DNA from: Monarcha castaneiventris obscurior | Taxonomy: Eukaryota > Chordata > Aves > Passeriformes > Monarchidae | DNA: 64,000 nt | Assembly (NCBI GenBank): GCA_026261815.1 | Contig: JAMPIT010000484.1 | Span: 16,776,501 to 16,840,500 of the forward strand | Reading direction: 5' to 3' | Shown here: in pieces, positions 1 to 13,300 of the stretch | How positions within the stretch are numbered: position 1 is the stretch's first letter | Layout: each line of letters begins with the position of its first letter | Program-made: the position numbers and the translations under genes | Notes under the pieces: generated by a model | Databases searched by the model: none | What the model saw: only the letters and a program-made list of their open reading frames with translations | Told to the model about the DNA's origin: nothing

Positions 1-1164
1 GTCAGCCTTGGAGAGCTGCCTGGGAACCAACTGGCCTTGGTCTGGAAATGAGGCAGGAATGCAGCAGTTATTTCCTCATGAAGTTCTTTGGTGTAAGGAA
101 GCTTCACTGTCAGATGGTTTAGGCCAGAAGTATAAATAATAACTGGGGAATTACCAAAGTTGCCATAATTTCTGGGGGAAAACAAGGCTGTAAGAGTCAA
201 TGGCATTTTGAAATCCATGATGGCTTTATGAGGAATTTCACATTCCCATTCTCTATCTATAAAGCTGTGGCATTCTAAAACTTACAACATAGCATTGCAA
301 ACTTGTGCATATTGTGTGGTGGTTCAGTGAGGGACTCTTATGGGTGCAAAAATATCTCTTGATAGCAAAATTTGTATTTGAATTAACTTCCAGTTTGCCA
401 GCATTGAAGTGAGACAAGGATACTTTCCATGGGATGGAGTGAAATATCACTAAGGTTTCTGTACAGCCTATGATGGCTGACTCTCCAGCCTGTTGTTTGC
501 CTGTGCTGGGGTTTGAGGATATCATCAAACTGTGCATTCTGTCTTCCCTTAATCCTGCTTTGCTGGTGAATCCTGTTAAGCACTGAGGGAGGGAGTGAGG
601 TGTGATGTCCCTGATATTTGGTGCATTCTGGTGCTGACAGTTGTGCACAGCCAGTATCAAGGAGGTGTGGGAAGTGTCACTGTTGATAGGGTGGTGACTT
701 GTTACAGCTGCTCAGAACAATGTGTTTTCTTCGTGGTCACCTGCCAAAGAAATGCACTTCTAAATAATGCCATTTACAAAATTTTGAAAGAAAACAGAAC
801 AGCTTCTTCAGACACTTCAGTCATTGTGCCAAGTCGTGAGAAAACCAGAAGTTTCTTACCTTGACCAAAATTTTCCTCAAATTATGTAACTCAGATTTGT
901 CTCTTTGATGTGAATGCTTACTTTTTCTGTTAGTGGGACATGCAAGTAACAAAGATTATTGGTTGAAAATGGGTACTTGCCTAAGAGTAGCTCTTCCTCA
1001 ACTGAATTATGTAACTTATAAAACCTGTTTTTCATTCTCCTTTCTAAAGCTCAAGAATTTTGTTATTATGCATGTAGAGTCTTTCCTGGTTCTCTTTACA
1101 GCTCCTTTATTTTTCTTTCTCTCTTTTTCTCTGTCTTGATCTCCTTCCTCTCCTGCTCCTTAAG
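1..1164 (+). other. DOCK3 intron upstream of the first visible exon
   Basis: No coding exon that matches the missing part of DOCK3 was found. A pyrimidine-rich tract (about 1090-1160) precedes the acceptor of exon 1. No repeat family recognised. Confidence 0.75.
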
Positions 1165-1335
1165 GCCTTGGAATATCTTTTCAAGTTCATTGTCCAATCT
1201 CGGATCCTTTACTCCAGAGCTACTTGTGGAATGGAGGAGGAGCAGTTCCGCTCCAGCATCCAGGAGCTTTTCCAGTCCATCAGATTTGTGCTCAGCTTGG
1301 ACAGCAGGAGCTCTGAGACTCTCATCTTCACACAG
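1165..1335 (+). CDS. DOCK3: DOCK3 exon 1 of the window
   Basis: Codes residues 1-57 ([19 protein letters not shown]... to ...ETLIFTQ), phase 0 at both ends. The acceptor is AAG rather than the usual CAG/TAG, after a strong pyrimidine tract; the donor gtttgc is weak. It belongs to the helical region between the C2 and DHR-2 domains. Exons further 5' are not in the window. Confidence 0.93.
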
Positions 1336-4300
1336 GTTTGCTATTTCCTACACTCCCACTGGCAAACCATGAGGCAGCTGTTCCTGCAGGGGTAGGAGGT
1401 GTGGGCACATGGGGGTTAAATGCAGGTCACTGGAGTTCTCCCCCCTGACAAACTGGTGATGCTGGGAAATGAGACACCCATTAATGGTAGGCAGTAGCTT
1501 TGCACAGGTGAGCTGGACTGGGGGCTCTCTAGGGGAAGGTGACTTCTCACATGAGAATACAATTTCTACAAAAGTGAACTGCATTTTCAAGTCTCTCTCA
1601 TTCCAATGTCTTATGGTTGGCCTCAAGAATTTCTAAATCCTTCATTATAGTACTTCAAATCAATACTCACAGTCACAGCAGCATCACAGTGAGAAGTTCA
1701 ACTGAGGTATTTGCACTCAGATAAACTTAATTCCAGCATGTGCTAAAATGACAGCATGTGCAGCCTGACCACAGCCATGTTGTCATGCCCATACTCATAT
1801 TTAATGCATCATTTCAAATGGGGCCCAGGGGACTTCATGAAGATTCCATGTGGGCTGAAGACAATGCTCAAAGTGAGTAAGGATGCTGCTGAATTTTGGG
1901 TTCAGTTTTAAAGACCATTGTACTCCATTACAGATTCCTGCATTTAAGTTTGAAATGTCAAATGTGCTGTGTTGTGCTTCTGCTCAGGGAATGGCAGAGT
2001 GCAGCACCCAGAGCTCCCTGGTAACGTGAAGGTGGTTTGTAATCACTAATGCAGAATTACAGATGTTTGGAACATCTGCTGTATTTTGCCAGGAGGCAGC
2101 TGTTGTGAACATTGCAGCCAAGCACTGACTCTGCTGGTTCAGGAAGCTGCCAGTGGAGTGATCTCTTTCTTAAGGAGCTGCTCTGAAAGATTTTGAGAAC
2201 AGCTGCTCTAATGTTTTATTTAATCACCCATTAGTGGGTATAATAAGATGAGCCAGGAACAAGAGAAATCAGTGCACAGAATTTTGCAGACAAAGTGATG
2301 GTGAATGGAAACAGCATCTTATGAATATTTTCCAGTTGTGTTGGTCCCAAATGCAAAGGGAGACTCACTTTGAGGATGGGGGATTTTCCCTTTTTCTCTT
2401 TGTTTCTCTTTTTAATTTTTTCCTCCTTTTTCTCACTATGGTATTTCTTCCTTTGGACTTTTATATTTGTAAAGCCTGTCCTTGTTGAATCTTTGAAAAG
2501 TTTGCTTTTTGTTTCCCCCTTGCCACTGTGTTGCCCCCTGATCCCGTTGCCCCATAGGCCTCCCAGCCTGGAGGGCAGGCGAGCGGAGCCGGGACAGGTG
2601 CCCCACAAAAATGTGGGGGCACGACAAGGCCGACATTTAATTCTGTAAGTAATGATCCCCAGGACTGCTCGAGTGTTTCATTGTGGATGTTCCCAGTTAA
2701 TCTCTTTTCCCTACCCCAAACACTCTTTTCCTGCATATAAACTGGAGTTTGGTGTTTAAGTGGCTGGTACTTTAAAACTTGGAGATGTGGAATATTTCAG
2801 TTATTCATGGAGCAGTTTATGGCACACACCAAAAAGACAGTACTGAGGGTGTACACAAGATTATGTAAGTCAAATTATTCAGGGGAGCCAAGCATTTGTT
2901 TCTTATTTGATTATTATTTCTGGAAATCTGGACAATTGTTAAATACCCACAGAAATGCTCGAGGCCCTGGCAAACCTAATTTCCCTCATACTTGTCCTCT
3001 TCTGCAGGATATTTGAGAGGTCTCAATATCTCAGTTCTTTCCAGCAATGAGTATAAGTGATTTCCTTCCTCCCAGGCAATTAGTTTGACATGAGTAATGT
3101 TCCAGTATATTTTAGAGTGTTGTGCAATAATGGACCCTTCAAGGAACTGTTGAAATGATGTCGCCTCAGGACAGCTCCAAATCTTCCTGAGGAGATCCCA
3201 TGCCTTCCCTTGGATTGCCATGGGTTACAAAGAAATCCTTCTGCGTTATAAGTAACAGAAAGTTTTCCTAAACTCCTGTAAGGATTTATTGGGCCAATAT
3301 TGTAATTTCACTTGTATTATCCCAAAGATAAGTGGCTGGATTTGTGGCTGTTACTGCCTTCCAAGAGTACCAGGACCTATTGAAATTATTTATACTTTTT
3401 TTATTTTGTTAGTACATTGTGGGTACGTAGGAACAAATAGGTGACAACACCCAGGAGGCCTTGTGGGGTTTGTGTAATCTGAGTTCATTGTAACAAAATT
3501 AGATTTTGAGAGAGAACGAGTGGAAGGAGGAGGTAAATTTATATTCAGAATAATTTAATGAGCTCTACAGTGTTCATTGTAAAAATAACTTAGATTTTGC
3601 TCAAGTACTATTAAATAGATCTCACTGTTGAAGAAAAAAAGACTTGGCAAAGAAGGAGGCTGGGATTATATGGATTAGGAGAGTCATGTCAGTATGGAAG
3701 AGACAAGGAAATGTTTATGCAATGAGAAAACAAAAAAACCTCTGAGAAAAAGGAAATACTGATAGTGGTGGGACTCTGGAGGGCAAAGCTAAACAGAGAT
3801 CTGCAGTGAAGTCTGGCAAATCTGAACTTGTGCAGGAAATCACTGGGGTTTGTATGGAGAGGTTCAGGGAAGGGAGGTGGGGATGGCAGGAAGGGAAGAG
3901 TGGAGGTGAGGCTGGTTCAAGAAAGCAACCATTAGGAATTTAAGTAGTTATAACGAGGAAGCAGGCATGGACCTTGACTAGGATGTAGAAGGAGAGAAAA
4001 TTTTAAAACATTAGAGGTGGTGACAGTTGTTTGATAGGACACCAACTGTGCAGAACTTGAGCATAGGGTGATGCATGGAATTTTCTAGTCTTGTGAAGAA
4101 ATTAATTGAAAAATAGGAAATAAGACATGCAGAGTTTTTTTTGTTGCTGCACTTTAAGAAGCACTTTCAAGGGTAGCTCCAGCTTACTGGAAATATCTGT
4201 TACTGCAAGAGTCACATGCACACTCGCATGATGTGATGCCTCTTTCACGTGGACTCACACCCCACCCCTGCTGCAGAAATCCTGGAATGTCACATGGCAG

Positions 4301-7300
4301 AGCTGGTTAAGGGTCTGTCAGCAGGTTCTTCACTTCAGAATACTTTCTGAAGAGTTTTAGCTGTCTTAGGTAGTTGCTTAGTACAAACAATTGGCATAGA
4401 ACTCTCTAATCAGAAGTGTTGCATTAACTGAAAAAAGTAAATCAACAAAAAAGGACTATTTTCTGTTCTCTGATAGCTCAATGTTTTTTCTCAAATATCT
4501 CAATCAACTGATATCTCAATTTTATAAGCCGTATCCTAAAATACAGCTTTTTGAAGCTGTATCTATGTGCTCAGCTTACTCTAAGATGTACTATTGCAGG
4601 AGCACTTGATTTCTTACCCTACATGTGACTCGTTCCCCCTGAGCCCCAGGTACCACAAACCACGAGCACCAGCCCTAGCACAGTCCCCGGTAGCTTTGTG
4701 CAGACCCTTTGTTCAGTGCTCCTGCCGTTCCCACCTCGCTGCTCCGAGCTGCAGGTGGGGAACGGAGGCGCTGAGGCCGTGCTGTGTCCGCAGGCCGCGC
4801 TGCTGAACTCGTTCCCCGCCATCTTCGACGAGCTGCTGCAGATGTTCACGGTGCAGGAGGTGGCGGAGTTCGTGCGGGGCACTCTGGGCAGCATGCCCAG
4901 CACGGTGCACATCGGCCAGTCCATGGACGTGGTGAAGCTCCAGTCCATCGCCCGCACGGTCGACAGCCGCCTCTTCTCCTTCTCGGGTGAGCCGGGCTGC
5001 TCCCTGAGGGCAGCGACACCTTGGCTTCTTTTGCAATGCCTCTGTTGCAAATAATTCCCTGCTGAATGCCAGTAATGTTGGTAATTATTTCTCTTGGCAG
5101 CGTTGTTGATAAATGTATTCATTTATTGCTGTTCTCACCGCGGCCGAGGAGAGACACGACCCAGAGTCCAGGCCCAGGGTCAAGTGGCAGCAGCCGATTT
5201 AATGAATTCTCCAAAAACTTTTATCTGTTAGTTCACAAGGCGTACTAAGTGGCATAAGGTGATTGGTTTTGCCATCCATCCCCTAAGGGGGTTGGTCAAG
5301 TTCTAAGACACCCATCTCTGAATGTTTTTCTGGTCAATAGCCATAACAATACTGCAAAAACAACCCGCAGGTGCAAGAAGTTTACAATACTGTAACCTTG
5401 GTCAAAGTAATCAGCATGGGAAAGACAGAGCTCTCACAAACTACTGCAAAGAGCTGAAGAAATTCTCTGCTGAGGCTTTTTCAGTATCCATATTCATTAG
5501 CTCAGCTGGGTGGAGCAGGGTGCTAATAATGCCAGCACTGTGGGTTTGATCCCTCTTTTCACAAGGACTTTCACTTCAGAGTTGGGCTCCATGATCCTTG
5601 TGTGTGTCACAAGTCAGAATATTCTGTAATTCTGCTCTGTTCAACACAAATACAGGTTTCCCTATGGTAGGAAATGTTTATTAATCCATCATAGCTAAAT
5701 TGTAGTTACTAAAGGTTAATGACCATACATTAAAAAACCAAGTCAATTATTAAAACTGCCAAATCTTATGTCGCATTTGGCATTGCTCTTACCATGGACA
5801 GAAAGAAAACCTCCTTTCCAGCCAGCTTATGCCTGAAAAACAGAGGGGATAGTCATGTGAGAAACCTACCACATTCCTTTAAAGTATCTTTAATCTTTAC
5901 ATTATAACTTCAGTATTTCTTTAGCTCAACACTTCAGTAATTATTTAATTCTTAAAATTTTACTTAAATATACTTATATTATTGCTTAAATATACTTTAA
6001 AAATCAGAATTAAAAAAAAACCTTAAGAACTCAGTGGAAAATGGATGAAGATTGTGAGTGTATTTCGTACATAAAGGTCTGAATGAAAGAAGTTATGAAG
6101 GTAACGGTGGAAGATAGAAAGCAACACTGGGTTTTTCTTTCCTGTAGCAAGGGCCTCAACTTAGTGCACTTAACTTATTGTACTCAGTACAAGGTGAGAA
6201 TGATAACACCACAGAATTTTGTTGAAACCATCCATTGTAATTGTCTGTAATATTTTCTTTCCTTAAATTTGAAATGATTTTCCTTCATTCAGAGTCCCGG
6301 CGCATCCTGCTGCCTGTAGTCCTTCACCACATCCACCTTCACCTACGACAGCAGAAGGAGCTGCTTATCTGCTCTGGGATCCTCAGCAGCATCTTCTCCA
6401 TAATCAAGACCAGTTCTTTGGTAAATCTGCTGCTTGATTTTAATTTTTTATTTGCACCACTGATGTAGTAAAATGAAGAGTGAGAGATTTTTATAGGTTA
6501 ATACAGGTTTTTCAAAGAACCTTTTAAAAACAAAATTGTGCTGTGAGCAGGAGAACATCTGAAATGAGGGTCTGGCTCTGTGTGTGTGACTCAGAGCATC
6601 CTGATTACACAGTGTTATTGCTGTTAGGAGGGGGGAATGCATACGCCTTCGCCAGCTTTGACACTGTTTAATTTTCTTCATGCAAGCCCAGAACTTAGAT
6701 GTCACTGGAGTTTAAAAGTTCTTCACAGCTCAAGGACTCGTAGTTCTGCAAGAGACAGTAACTAGCACTTTGTGGTTCACATTAAAAGAATACTCTAAAA
6801 TTATCCAATCAATGGAATCCCACTTACTTCTGGAAATTGCTGCTGAATTTCAACACCCAGCTTTGACGGTCATAATACTCTGATCTCAAATGGTAACTAC
6901 ATCATTTAAAGCAATGCTCACAAAGAGGGGGTGGTGAAGTTTCCCCACCTGACTAAAGTAGGAAGCTCACAGTGCTAAATATAATTCGTACCAATATGTA
7001 TTTCCAATTACAAGTCATGGTTCTGTGTGAAAGGAATGAGATGAAGGGTATTGTGGAAATAAGCTAAAATCATACTGCCATGGAGTAAAGGTTCCTGAAC
7101 ATAATCTGCTCCTGTTGTGTTCTAGACCTTTGATTATAGACTAACCTTTATGGCTGTGACCCTGAATGTTTCCATCAGAGACTGTCAAGGTAACACACAC
7201 ACACCCTGACAGAACAACAGGATCTGGTACCAACGAGGAATTTGATTGTACTTCTTTGAACCTGTTACGGAGCTCTCTGTCCCAGCGAGCCTGTGGTATG

Positions 7301-10300
7301 GCTGACTCAGCAGAACTGTGTTTACCAGTCCCATCTCTCCAGTTTCTAACTGTCTGTTTGCTCACCACTTGCTGTAGGAGGGAGATGTCGTGGAGGAGGT
7401 TGAGATGATGGTGGAGAGCCTCCTGGACGTGCTGTTACAAACTCTGCTCACAATCATGAGTAAATCGCAGTCTCAGGAGGCGGTAAGAGGGCAGCGCTGC
7501 CCGCAGTGCACAGCAGAAATCACTGTTAGTAACTAACAATCAGTTTCTATTTCCTGCTTCTCTAACCTCTGGTTCAGTCCCTCACCACCACTGGCACCTC
7601 ATCATCATCTCTGCTGCATGAATGCCCAGGGCTTTGTCTCTTTCCCTTAATAAGCCACGAACCCACCCCTTCCTCCCTGCACTAGTGAGGGCTGCAGGAA
7701 GCCGTGGAGCTCGGGAGGCTTTAGTGGATTTCCAGATTATTTTCTTGTTTGTCTTTGCAGCTGTGATTGAGAGTTATTGCTTAAAACTTGAGGTACTGGG
7801 GAGCTGCCTGGAGCTTCACCCCTAAGGTGGTATCACCAAGGGCTGTATGAGTATCAGGCTGTGATCCCCAAAACTGAGGATATTACAGTGCTCTCTGGTT
7901 AAATCCCTTTGCTAAACACCCTGGAGAGCTACTGTCCCAGGTCATTATTTCATGCAAATGAAACACAACGTACTTTTTCAAAAGAAATTAACAGATCCTA
8001 AGTCAAGTGAGCTGTTGAGCTTGGTGGGAGAAGGCACCACTTTACCCAGGCTGCCAGCGTTAGCCACAGGGAATAAATTTTTCTTTGACATGCAGTGGAA
8101 GAGAAGAAAAAGAATAGAATTTTGCTGTTCAGCCTTCTTCTTTCCTGGATTTGTGCCCTTTTCTATTCTAGCCTATTTTAGTCTATTTTTATTTGTCAGA
8201 GTCTCTAATGCAGCTTTTGCACAATGTAGGATGTTAAGCTGCTGTTCAGAACGTCCTTTTTTAGACTCGTTTTTTTAGCAAATGGCTGAAACCTCAGCAG
8301 TGCTGCTGGGGGCAGATGTGCACTAAGGTGCACTCCTCACACAGGAGAGAAGGTTGGATCTTTCCTTGTTAGCTCAGATAACGAGATGTTCTTTGATACA
8401 GGACAAGAAAGGCACTGGCTTGCAAATGTCCAGTAATATCTCAGTTTTCTTTTACTGCTGCCATTTGACTTACTGCTGTTTACCACATGCCAGCCCACAC
8501 AAAAGAGCACATCTTTCTTCCCAGTGAAGTTCAGCCCTGGAAATTTTATTGCAACAACTGTGGAGTTCGTCAAAGCTTCTGGGTAGATGCTTGAACCAAT
8601 TAGAAAAATACTAAAATGGAAAGCACGGTCCCTTGCTCCTCAATTTACATTTCACAGCACAGTGATATATGGGTTCTTATTAGATATGGCTTAGATTTGT
8701 GTATTTTCCAAATTAGTTGCTCTTTGTTGCAGAAAAAAACAGTGTTGTGCAAGGGACTGGTAGTCAACAGACCCAGTCCTGATGTTCTTGGCACCACCTT
8801 GTTTTTTGGACAGATTGCTTAACTTCTCTGTGCTTTGCTTTCAGATTTGTAAAATGGGGGAGTTCCTCTTTGGAAAACACTTTGGGATGCTGTGGTAACT
8901 GGTTAGGGTGCATCTGCTTTGCAGAATTACAGAAATGTAATTGTAGCTCATGTAGGCTTACCCAGACTGTGCTCAGGAAATCTGACTGCAGTCCTGTCAG
9001 TACTGGAGCTTTGACAGCACAGAACTTGGTGAACACTAATAAGCCATATATTTACAAGCTTCCAGACACCTTCTGTAGCCCAGCCTGATCCCAAGCTGTC
9101 ACTGCTTTACTGGTCTGAGTCAGTCAGTTCCAATAATGGCTGGTCTGTTGGCATGAGCTGCAGTCACACCTCTGACAGACACTGTATATTAAGTACCTGA
9201 AAAGGTATTGTCAAAACCCGCATGCTTGGAGGGCTATTTGTTAATGTCTGTATTAATAATTTTAAATTATTTTTGATTAGACTACAATTTTCATTAAAAG
9301 AGCTTTAAAACTGGCATCTGTGGAGGAGCCTCCTGGAGGTGTATCCCTGTATTAACTCAGGAACTGTTAACCTGCAGTACTTTGAATCCTGTGCATGTCA
9401 GCTGTCCCCTCATAGGCATCGGGGCCATTTCAGACCCCTCCCTTTATACTTTCCCCCTGGTTAAGCTTTGTATCTAGGAAATTTCAGATTGTCTGAATGA
9501 AAGAGTTTCTCATTTGGTCAACAGGGAGAATATGTCTCCTGCCTTTTATCTTTGCTTCGTCAGATGTCAGACACTCACTTCCAGCACCTACTGGACAACT
9601 TCCAAAGCAAGGATGAACTGAAGGTACAAAAGGATGTGATGTTTGTAGGGTGATTCCCTCAGAATGGGAGAGCAGAGGGGAATCCCTCGAGCATCACTTG
9701 CCCTGTTAATCATTCCCATCCACTGGCACTCTGTTCAGGGACCTTCCTTTCACTTTTATAATCGTTGGTGTAGTGTTGCTAAAAAACATTTAAGACCACA
9801 GGGCACCAAATTATAACAGCAAATAAAGTCCCAGGATAGATGTTGTTGGACATAAAAGATACTGTAATTGTTACCTGTAAAACACAGGCAGAAGAACAGG
9901 GGTTTTTTAATCCCGTGAATGTGAAGTAGTTGTTGTATAGCATTTTGCTGGATGTTCAGTATGCACTGGAGCTTTCTTACAAAGGGTATTGATTTTATGC
10001 CAGAAGAGAATTTCAAGCCTTTTGGGGGATACAAATGTCTCTAGCAGATGAAATCTTTTTTGGGAAAGCTGTAACGTTACCACTCCACTTGCTGCCTGCT
10101 TCTTTGTGAACATCAGCTTAAATTACGGCTCTCTGTGAACAGCAGGGGTTGGTAGGGGCACAGACCTCTGACATTTTGAAATGGCACCTCTCACACCAAT
10201 CTCAGCTTCCACGGGGAAGAAGAGTATCTCTGACAACAGCCAGTTTAAAAGGCAGAATAATCCCATGAATAAAGACAAACTTTTATATAAAATGATTTTG

Positions 10301-13300
10301 TTTAGCATGGCACTCAATAAAATATGCACAATAAGAACAATGTAATGTGGCAGGAACTTCTGTTACCTTAACAAATGAAATGGAGAAGCAGTGAGAAGTC
10401 CTTTCTGGATAGACTTTCAGCTTTTAAATATTTTGTGTGCATATAGAGAGGCTGAATAAATCAGGGAGATGAATTTGCAATGATAAAATTCTTATCTTTA
10501 GGTTGCAGGGTTCAGTGTATCTCAGGTTGATAGTTATCTGAGATTGCTGCCTTTCTGGTAACTTCCAGATTGCTCACAGGAAAATGATTTCGTAAATTAA
10601 TTCATAATAAATTTTAATAGATATTTTAAAAGCCATCTAAAGTATAGTTCTTATGTCAGACTTGTGGAAAGGTCATTGAACTGAAATTTGTCTTTATGCC
10701 CATAAGAACGGCTGTATCTCTATAATCTGAGTATACCTTCCAAGAGTATCACAAAGGCTGAAGATTTTATATATTACTTTTTTTTCCCCCATCAAATACA
10801 GCCATAATAATATTTCCAATACTTTTTCTGGCATGGAAAGGCATTTTATTCACTTATCACTGTTACACTTCAGGCAAAATGAGGCCAAAAGTCAAGGAGC
10901 TTCTAATGCTTTACTCTGAGCTCAGTTACACCAAGATACTAATCACAACCCCCCCATTAAGGCCTAATGGTAGGATGGTTTTGAAGAAACCCTGCACTGC
11001 CACTTTCTCTGCTATTCTGATTTTGAGTGGAAGTAAAACAAAACAATAAAATCATAGTTGCAAGGCCAACAATTTGTCATGTTTGATCCTCGCTGTTGTT
11101 CAGTACAGACATGGAGGTGCAGGTAGTCAAAAGGCAGAAATGTCTTCAGGTTTGGGGATTTTTTTGGAAAGCAAAGATTCAGCTGAATTTGTCTAAGAGC
11201 TCTGTGCTGCTGTGTGTTGCCAGAAATGGGGTTTTCTGTTACTATTTTGGAAAGCGTGTGTAGGAGTTTCATTGGCCTTGGGGGTGTGGTTAGTTCTCAA
11301 ATTGTGACGAAAATCCAAAGAAATTTGGACAGATAAATGAGTAAAATGAGTGCATAAAAAAAGTGATTATGAGTCCAGTACATTTGAAAATAGCTGCAAA
11401 TTGACACTGGAACTCTGGGTGGTAATATGAGAAGCCATATACAATTATGCACATAGGGAAGATTTTCATCTCCCTGTAGAAGTGAAGATTTCAAAGAAGC
11501 TGCAAGTTCTATATTAGAGGCAAACAAAAGGAATAGAGCCATATTCCAGTGTATGTTGCTTCCATGTTTCCAGCTGAATGGCCTTGCAACACAAAGCTCA
11601 AGTAGAGCACACTTAGCTTAATTGTCTTTCTTACAGTCAAGAAAATAGATTCACCTGCAACTGCTGCTGATTTTTAATTTCTTTTCCCTGTGGGACAGGA
11701 GTTCCTCCTGAAGATTTTCTGTGTGTTTCGGAACCTGATGAAGATGAGTGTCTTTCCTCGGGACTGGATGGTGATGAGGTTGCTCACCAGCAAGTAAGTA
11801 GAGAATCAGGTGTAAAGTGTTGCCATTCTGTGGCAGTTAAAGCCTGGGGCACAGTGTTTTTCCTCAGACTGAGATGTGAGGATCAAGACAGGAATCCTGG
11901 TGTGCTCATCCTCATTCTGCTGTTGCTGCAGCACTCGAGACCAAACCTGTGTGTTCGTGGGTCTCTTAAACTCCACCAGTGTTCTCAGAGTCAGGAGTTA
12001 AAAGCAGAGCTGAAGGAGCTGCCCTGAGGGTGAGGGGCCAAGGGGCCCAGCAGCTCCAGCACTCAGGGCAAGGCCCAGCTCCCTGCTCCCAGGAGTGGTA
12101 TTGGGCCTCTCCCACCCTTGCCAGGGAATCCCTGCACTGAACGTCTGTCCTTTCCCATAAACATCCCTCCTTAGCTGAGCAAGGACAGCCACTTGGGTAT
12201 GTGGGAAAAGTGGGAGCAGACCCCAGCCATGACACCAAAGCATTACATTAAGAGTTCTTTCTCAATTCAGTTGCCAATGGTAATTTTAATGCTCCATTTT
12301 AGCTCAGTTTCTTGCTTCTGCTGGGTTAAGTACTGTGCTCTTTGGATTGGCAGCAGTGTTGAACACAGGGTGGCTGGAATTATTCACTAGTTTCCTTAGC
12401 TAAACTAGCTGTGGAATTCCCACTGACTGACAGCTGGAGGGCTCCCACTCTGAGGAAATGCCATGGAAATGCTCCTAAAGGCTGCCTGCTCAGCTGAGCT
12501 AAATGCTCTGCGAGTCTGCCCTGCTAATGAGAAGTGAAAGAAGTGGATTTCAGTAATTCAAGCGTAAAGATTCAATGAGGTTCTGTAAGAAAAAAGAAAT
12601 CCACCTGAAACAGTAGCTCCTTCAGATGCTGCAGGTTAATTCAGATGCTGAGCTTAATTTTGCCACAAGCCTTTAGACTGACAGTTAGGTTTAGCAGTGC
12701 TGCTGGAGTACTGCTTGCATGGCAATGAGAGATGTGCTGCTCTTCTGATATTATTGTTGCCTTGTCTACATGACATTTATTAATTCCTCAATTCATCACG
12801 TTCCTTGATTGCCTTTCACTAAGGTGTATCTAGCCACCAACAAAAAATAACACAAAAATCAAAAATTGGCAAAATATTCGCAAAAATCTTGAGTTGAATG
12901 AGGGTGGGATTAGGGACCATTGTATACAAGGTCAATATATATACCAAGAACAAGGACAGCTCCAATTTTTTGAGTTACTCTTCTCTGGGGAAAAAAGTCT
13001 TCCTGTTTGAAACAGGAGGAAAAGGAGTGTATTACTCCATTTCACTGGAGGTCACATGGCCCAGCCATGCAAAATAGACAGGATTTTGAATGCTGAAAGT
13101 TACAATAATAGTGAAGGTTCATAATCTTGTATAAATTAGTACAAACTGTTCATTAAAGCTTAGAAAGAACGGTGGCTTCTGTGTGAATATCACAGTGATT
13201 ACACAAAGAATGCTCATCTCTGTACCCACAGTAAAACCAGCACCACCAACCACTGTAATATGTTTTATTCCAGATTCAAATGTTCTCTCTTTTTCTTCTC

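Noticed and set aside
4619..5122. 167-codon minus-strand open frame
   Set aside because: Antisense shadow of GC-rich DOCK3 exon 2, without similarity to any protein I recognise.
5116..5498. Eight-base target-site duplication TATTCATT of the LTR
   Set aside because: The right copy touches the LTR end but the left copy is three bases away from the TG terminus, and retroviral duplications are usually 4-6 bases; it may be coincidence.
5491..5560. tRNA-Ile (AAT) gene
   Set aside because: The A and B boxes and anticodon loop are visible, but the acceptor stem does not pair, the B box has lost its conserved C, and a CR1-type tail follows. This is a SINE, not a tRNA gene.
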